Positions 59,845-64,000 of a stretch of 64,000 nucleotides of DNA are shown in pieces. Made by a program: the position numbers and the translations under genes. The notes under the pieces were generated by a model. It ran no database searches. It was not told where the DNA came from and saw nothing but the letters and a program-made list of their open reading frames with translations. The DNA lies in NCBI GenBank assembly GCA_017849575.1, contig JAFIGV010000027.1, positions 124,001-188,000 on the forward strand, in the 5' to 3' direction. How positions within the stretch are numbered: position 1 is the first letter of the stretch; every line of letters starts with the position of its first letter. The stretch is from Flavipsychrobacter sp. Lineage in GTDB: Bacteria > Bacteroidota > Bacteroidia > Chitinophagales > Chitinophagaceae.

Positions 59845-60222
59845 TTAAGACTCTTCGCTAAACAAGTCACGCTCCAAAATTTCCATGCTCACAATATCAA
59901 TCGCCTCATTGAGCGTCGGCGCAAGGTTCAGGCTCAGGTCTGCCTCTTGCTGCTTTAGTGCTTCCTGCACTGCGGTTTGCAGATGGGTAAATACCAGAGA
60001 TTCGTTTGCGGCATAAACCTCGTCATGCAGCGCTATCAGCGCATCTGGCCCGTCTGTGTTTGCGTCCATGCAATTGTGCAGGTCCACAATAAGGTTCCGA
60101 CTGCCTGTTTCGGCGAGTTCTTTCCATTTTTGGCGAAGGGCTGCTGTCAAATTAGCATCTACAAGATTGGTAACCGGCGTAACGATGCTGTAAGTTGGTT
60201 TGGTATCAATTTTGAATTCCAT
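59845..60222 (-). CDS. STAS-domain anti-sigma-antagonist-like protein
   Basis: 125 residues from the ATG at 60222 (MEFKIDTKPTYSIVTPV). The longer frame to 60375 contains no recognisable extra domain. The STAS fold is suggested by the beta-alpha order, the opening strand, LIVDLHNCMDANTDGPDALIAL (in part) and an alpha-helix near the end. In classical SpoIIAA the phosphorylated Ser sits in the DLS/T motif; here the equivalent reads DLHNCMD, so phosphorylation is doubtful. It may act as a binding protein rather than a phospho-switch. It is probably co-transcribed with rnz. Confidence 0.7.
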   Translation of the reverse strand: MEFKIDTKPTYSIVTPVTNLVDANLTAALRQKWKELAETGSRNLIVDLHNCMDANTDGPDALIALHDEVYAANESLVFTHLQTAVQEALKQQEADLSLNLAPTLNEAIDIVSMEILERDLFSEES

Positions 60223-60426
60223 AAAAGCGAGATGGTGCGTGAGTGTTTCGCCAATTGGCAAATTCAGCGTCAAAATACCACTTCTCTGCAATTCTTTCTT
60301 TTGTATTTTTAATGGAAAGCAGGCACGGAAACAGTATAGAGCTCTAATGCTTACATAACCAAACACAATACGCACCGACCCTCGAAATGGTTAACTTTAT
60401 TTGCACTAAAAACAAGGAACGGAATA

Positions 60427-62961
60427 ATGGATTCTAATTTCTCACCAAAGGTTAAAGAAATCATTTCCTACAGCCGCGAGGAAGCTTTGCGCCTCGGTAA
60501 TGATTTCATAGGAACGGAACACCTGCTGCTCGGCATGATCCGGGAAGGCGAAGGACTGGCAGTACGTGTACTCCAAAACATGAATGTGGACCTTTTCGAT
60601 TTGCGGAAGGAGCTGGAGCTGGCCATCAAAGACAAGAATAATAAGCCGCTTGCCAATATCAACAGTCTGCCACTGACCAAACAGGCCGAAAAGGTGATAC
60701 GCATCACCGTGCTTGAGGCCAAGGCGTTAAAAAGCCAGACCGTTGAGACAGAGCATTTGATGCTGTCCATTCTCAAAAACAAAGAAAACGTAGCTACGCA
60801 GATTCTGCATCAGTTTGAAGTGGATTATGAGCGTTTTAAGAATGAGCTGGCCATCATGCAGGGCGAAAGCCCCTCGGCAGACTATGGCGGCGATCCGGGC
60901 GAAGAGTTCGAAGATGACGACGAAAGCAGAAAATTTCAACAACGCCGTCCCGTTGGTAACACTAAATCTAAAACTCCTGTACTCGATAACTTTGGGCGCG
61001 ATATCACCAAGCTTGCGGAAATGGGGAATTTAGACCCCATCGTTGGCCGCGAAGAAGAGATAGAAAGGGTGTCTCAGATTCTTTCCAGAAGAAAGAAAAA
61101 TAACCCCATTCTTATCGGCGAGCCAGGCGTGGGTAAAACGGCTATCGTAGAGGGACTGGCGCTGAGAATCGTACAACGCAAAGTGTCGCGTGTGCTTTTT
61201 GATAAACGTGTGATCAGCCTCGACCTCGCTGCACTGGTAGCCGGTACCAAATATCGCGGACAGTTTGAAGAGCGTATGAAAGCGATCATGAATGAGCTCG
61301 AAAAAAACCGCGATGTCATCTTATTCATCGACGAGATACATACAATCGTCGGTGCGGGCGGTGCCTCGGGTTCGCTCGATGCTTCCAACATCTTTAAGCC
61401 CGCATTGGCCCGCGGCGATCTGCAATGCATTGGCGCTTCAACCCTCGATGAATATCGTATGTACATCGAAAAGGATGGCGCTCTGGACCGCAGGTTTCAA
61501 AAAGTAATGGTGGATCCGCCGAGTGTGGATGAAACCATCACAATACTCACAAACATCCAGTCGAAATACGAAGAGTTTCATAATGTGGCCTATAGCGAAG
61601 ATGCCATAGAGGCCTGCGTAAAGCTCAGCGACCGGTACATGACCGACCGTCTGCTGCCGGATAAGGCTATAGATGTAATGGACGAAGTAGGTGCAAGAGT
61701 ACACCTCAAGAACATCAACGTGCCGCAGAATATACTCGACCTCGAAAAGAAAATTGAGGACATAAAACAAGAGAAGAATAAGGTAGTAAAAAGCCAGCGC
61801 TTCGAAGAGGCAGCCGCCCTTCGGGATAAGGAAAAAAGACTGGGTGAAGAACTGGAGCGTGCTAAGGCAGAATGGGAAGAAGAAGCAAAAAATAAGCGAT
61901 ACCCTATACACGAAGAAGATATTGCCGAAGTGGTAAGCATGATGACGGGCATACCGGTCATGAGAATGGTAGAAGCTGAAAGCGAAAAGCTGAGAAGAAT
62001 GGGCGACGACCTGAAAGGTGCCGTCGTAGGGCAGGACGAAGCGATAACCAAAGTGGTCAAAGCCATTCAGCGCAATCGTGTAGGGCTGAAGGACCCTAAA
62101 AAGCCAATTGGTTCCTTCATCTTCCTCGGACCTACGGGCGTCGGCAAAACAGAACTTGCGCGTGCGCTAGCCCGCTACATGTTCGATAGTGATGATGCAC
62201 TGATACGGGTGGATATGAGTGAGTACATGGAGAAATTTTCGCTCTCCCGCCTCATTGGCGCACCTCCGGGTTATGTGGGTTACGAAGAAGGCGGACAGCT
62301 TACCGAAAAAGTACGCCGTAAGCCCTACTCTGTAGTGCTGCTCGACGAAATCGAAAAAGCGCATCCCGATATTTTCAATATTTTGCTGCAGGTCCTTGAT
62401 GATGGACAGCTTACCGATGGGCTGGGCCGGAAAGTGGATTTTAAGAATACCCTGATCATCATGACCTCCAACATTGGCGTTCGCCAGTTGAAGGATTTCG
62501 GTACCGGAGTGGGATTTGCCACATCTGCTACGCAAAATGCATCTGAAGATGTGTCGCGCGGCATTATCGAAAAAGCGCTCAAACGCACTTTCTCGCCGGA
62601 GTTTCTGAATCGTATTGACGATGTAGTGATCTTCAATGCCTTGGGTCAGGAGCATATCAACCTCATCATAGATATCATTATGAAAGATGTGATGAAGCGT
62701 TTGAACACCCTGGGTTTCACTTTGGAGCTTACCGACAGCGCAAAAAAATTCATCTCCGAAAAAGGTTACGATCAACAGTTTGGTGCACGGCCCTTGCACC
62801 GCGCCATACAGAAATATCTCGAAGACCCGCTGGCAGAAGAAATTTTGGGTCAAAATATAAAACAGGGAGACAAAGTAACCGCAGACTATAGCGAAGAAGA
62901 CAAAAAGATTTTCTTCACGATAGACAAACAACGTAAGAAAGAGTCGGCGGCAACAGAATAG
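60427..62961 (+). CDS. clpC: ATP-dependent Clp protease ATP-binding subunit ClpC
   Basis: 844 residues. The N-domain (about 1-145) contains the two Clp-N repeats ([20 protein letters not shown] and [20 protein letters not shown]). AAA+ domain 1 has Walker [19 protein letters not shown] and Walker [16 protein letters not shown], a UVR-like middle piece with [14 protein letters not shown] near 458, and AAA+ domain 2 has [18 protein letters not shown] and [17 protein letters not shown] near residue 698 is the ClpP-docking tripeptide. ClpC unfolds proteins for ClpP. A terminator follows, so it is a one-gene unit. Confidence 0.97.
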   Translation: MDSNFSPKVKEIISYSREEALRLGNDFIGTEHLLLGMIREGEGLAVRVLQNMNVDLFDLRKELELAIKDKNNKPLANINSLPLTKQAEKVIRITVLEAKALKSQTVETEHLMLSILKNKENVATQILHQFEVDYERFKNELAIMQGESPSADYGGDPGEEFEDDDESRKFQQRRPVGNTKSKTPVLDNFGRDITKLAEMGNLDPIVGREEEIERVSQILSRRKKNNPILIGEPGVGKTAIVEGLALRIVQRKVSRVLFDKRVISLDLAALVAGTKYRGQFEERMKAIMNELEKNRDVILFIDEIHTIVGAGGASGSLDASNIFKPALARGDLQCIGASTLDEYRMYIEKDGALDRRFQKVMVDPPSVDETITILTNIQSKYEEFHNVAYSEDAIEACVKLSDRYMTDRLLPDKAIDVMDEVGARVHLKNINVPQNILDLEKKIEDIKQEKNKVVKSQRFEEAAALRDKEKRLGEELERAKAEWEEEAKNKRYPIHEEDIAEVVSMMTGIPVMRMVEAESEKLRRMGDDLKGAVVGQDEAITKVVKAIQRNRVGLKDPKKPIGSFIFLGPTGVGKTELARALARYMFDSDDALIRVDMSEYMEKFSLSRLIGAPPGYVGYEEGGQLTEKVRRKPYSVVLLDEIEKAHPDIFNILLQVLDDGQLTDGLGRKVDFKNTLIIMTSNIGVRQLKDFGTGVGFATSATQNASEDVSRGIIEKALKRTFSPEFLNRIDDVVIFNALGQEHINLIIDIIMKDVMKRLNTLGFTLELTDSAKKFISEKGYDQQFGARPLHRAIQKYLEDPLAEEILGQNIKQGDKVTADYSEEDKKIFFTIDKQRKKESAATE

Positions 62962-62982
62962 CTTTTTGAATGGTTATGGTAG

Positions 62983-63013
62983 AAAGGCGGCAGAAAATTT
63001 CTGTCGCTTTTTT
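62983..63013 (+). terminator. Terminator of clpC
   Basis: GCGGCAG (62987-62993) and CTGTCGC (63001-63007) pair with one G-U wobble around AAAATTT, extended by AAAG/TTTT and ending in a T run. It begins about 22 bases past the clpC stop. Confidence 0.75.
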
Positions 63014-63040
63014 ACATTTATTGAAAATATCAGCCCTGCA

Positions 63041-63577
63041 ATGCAAAGGCTATTTCCGCTAAGCGCGGAGGAACGAGACCATCTGCGCCATATGTTCCGC
63101 ATCAGGTTGCGCGTTTTTTCCGGGGGCTATGCTTTCTTTTTTCTCTTTCTCGGCCGGCTGCTTGTGCCGTACGCGCAAATGGATGCAAGCCAGTTGAATA
63201 CCAAAGCGGGAAAATCCTACAACTTCGAGATGTTCGGCCATGTTTTTACTCACAGAGACATGTTTTATACGCTCCTCTGCTTTTTTCTGCTTATCATTTT
63301 GGGCACGGCCATTCCTTTGTTTTATTTTCGGCTTTATCTCCTTCTAAAAGATCTGCGCTCCAACCAAAAAGAAGGCGTTGCCATGGTAGTGCGGAACAAA
63401 TGGCAGATGGACCACACCAAAAACTATTTCCTTTGCTTTGACGATCCCAGACTCATGCATTATGAAGTGGCTCCTGAAACCTACTACAGCACGAAAATTG
63501 GAAGCGAGTTTCTGATATTTAGGGGCAGGTATTCGCGGTATGTATTTCAAAAAGACTTTAGGTTTACAGCCTTTTAG
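63041..63577 (+). CDS. Small membrane protein of unknown function
   Basis: 178 residues from the ATG at 63041 (MQRLFPLSAEERDHLRHMF). The longer frame to 62966 would start at TTG inside the clpC terminator. Two membrane helices (about 27-43 and 76-104) enclose a short loop with DASQLNTKAGKSYNFEMFGH, and a soluble C-terminal part holds DHTKNYFLCFDDPRLMHYEV. No family is recognised. It lies directly after clpC but behind its terminator, so independent expression is likely. Confidence 0.65.
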   Translation: MQRLFPLSAEERDHLRHMFRIRLRVFSGGYAFFFLFLGRLLVPYAQMDASQLNTKAGKSYNFEMFGHVFTHRDMFYTLLCFFLLIILGTAIPLFYFRLYLLLKDLRSNQKEGVAMVVRNKWQMDHTKNYFLCFDDPRLMHYEVAPETYYSTKIGSEFLIFRGRYSRYVFQKDFRFTAF

Positions 63578-63639
63578 CCCCAACCGCTGTACCTATGAAA
63601 GGGTCTTATACTAGTACCTTTCAAAACAACCGCCACTTT

Positions 63640-64000
63640 ATGAAGCTGGCCGCTTTTTGCTCTTTTTGCCTTACCCTTCTTTCGGGATTTTCACCCCGGG
63701 CACAAAACCTTGTGCCTAATCCGGACTTTGAGCTTTACAATAACTGCCCTGTCAATCTTGCGGCAATGCCCTTTAGCAACGATCTGACCTACTTTCCCAC
63801 CGTGCTCTCCTGGAGCAATCCGGTACTGCTCTCTTCTCCCGATTATCTGGCTGGCTGTGCTACCCCGGCCAGCCAGCTTCAGGTGCCCAATACACTGTTT
63901 GGGTATCAGCAGGCAACGTCGGGCAGCGCTTATGCGGGCATTATCGCTTTTCAGGGACAATGGCAGGGCGGGTCACTGATTTACGATTATCGTGAATATC
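63640..64000 (+). CDS. Secreted protein with 'NLVPNPDFE' N-terminus (3' end outside window)
   Basis: About 120 residues are readable. The signal peptide MKLAAFCSFCLTLLSGFSPR-AQ is followed by NLVPNPDFELYNNCP and a W near LSWSNPVLLSSPDYLAGC. This opening is common in large Bacteroidota surface proteins, among them OmpA-type and type IX-secreted proteins. The ATG at 63640 starts the signal peptide directly; an in-frame ATG at 63595 would add 15 residues with no function. The C-terminus, which would show a sorting domain, is beyond the window. Confidence 0.7.
   Translation, partial: MKLAAFCSFCLTLLSGFSPRAQNLVPNPDFELYNNCPVNLAAMPFSNDLTYFPTVLSWSNPVLLSSPDYLAGCATPASQLQVPNTLFGYQQATSGSAYAGIIAFQGQWQGGSLIYDYREY

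Noticed and set aside
60343-60426. Promoter of clpC (TAACTTTATTTG region)
   Set aside because: Only a one-mismatch -7 element and no -33 element at a plausible distance, so not listed as a feature.
62167-62931. 254-codon frame antisense to clpC
   Set aside because: Fully inside the second AAA+ domain of ClpC, with no recognisable motif.

Overview
The window looks like a chromosomal stretch of a Bacteroidota bacterium, most likely a Chitinophagaceae-type member of Chitinophagales. The evidence is a SusC/SusD pair, BatA-type protein, many short lipoproteins with Cys-Lys-Lys after the lipobox, promoters of the TTG-20-TAnnTTTG type, weak Shine-Dalgarno sequences, and a tyrosine ammonia-lyase very like the Flavobacterium enzyme. 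No rRNA, tRNA, CRISPR array, IS element or prophage is visible.

Layout. 1-4.1 kb (minus): a dihydroorotase-family protein that has lost its metal ligands (cut by the window edge), a BatA/vWA membrane protein, and a crotonase. 4.2-7.8 kb: ComM-type ATPase (plus), CPD photolyase and Nfu iron-sulfur carrier (minus). 7.9-9.3 kb (plus): three unrecognised small secreted proteins. 9.4-12.7 kb: stress-type SDR, CPBP protease, OmpA lipoprotein and a YflT-type stress protein. 13.0-15.0 kb (minus): rplM-rpsI-rpsB, with a clear promoter and terminator and no tsf. 15.3-20.8 kb (plus): SusC-SusD-Ig lipoprotein operon with its own promoter.

20.8-40.9 kb (minus) is one long, tightly overlapping polysaccharide operon. 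It starts with an export protein carrying six SLBB repeats and a kinase-less Wzz. A full pseudaminic acid set follows (PseB, PseC, a PseH-like GNAT, a SpsF/PseF-like cytidylyltransferase, PseG, PseI), interleaved with an aldo/keto reductase, a class III aminotransferase and a GNAT-DegT fusion. Downstream are a methyltransferase, WbqC-like protein, PIG-L deacetylase, KpsS-like protein, Wzy, Wzx and one GT4 glycosyltransferase. Together they probably make, flip, polymerise and export a surface glycan carrying a nonulosonic acid.

41.0-45.4 kb (minus): secreted M2 and M28 peptidases and two paralogous lipoproteins. 45.4-50.3 kb (minus): ketosynthase, ketoreductase and tyrosine ammonia-lyase, a likely fragment of a flexirubin/aryl-polyene pigment pathway. 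It is interrupted by an intact VapBC module and by the remains of a second toxin-antitoxin pair: an antitoxin frameshifted at a run of eight A plus a shortened RelE/ParE toxin. 50.4-56.0 kb (minus): a lipoprotein, a lipid kinase, nadC, queA and dgt. 56.1-58.9 kb (plus): scoA-scoB-csaA and a secreted protein of unknown function. 58.9-60.2 kb (minus): RNase Z and a STAS-like protein. 60.4-64.0 kb (plus): clpC, a small membrane protein and the start of a secreted protein that runs off the window.

Start codons were re-chosen wherever the longest open frame ran into non-coding sequence or into the upstream gene. Coordinates therefore often differ from the longest frame.
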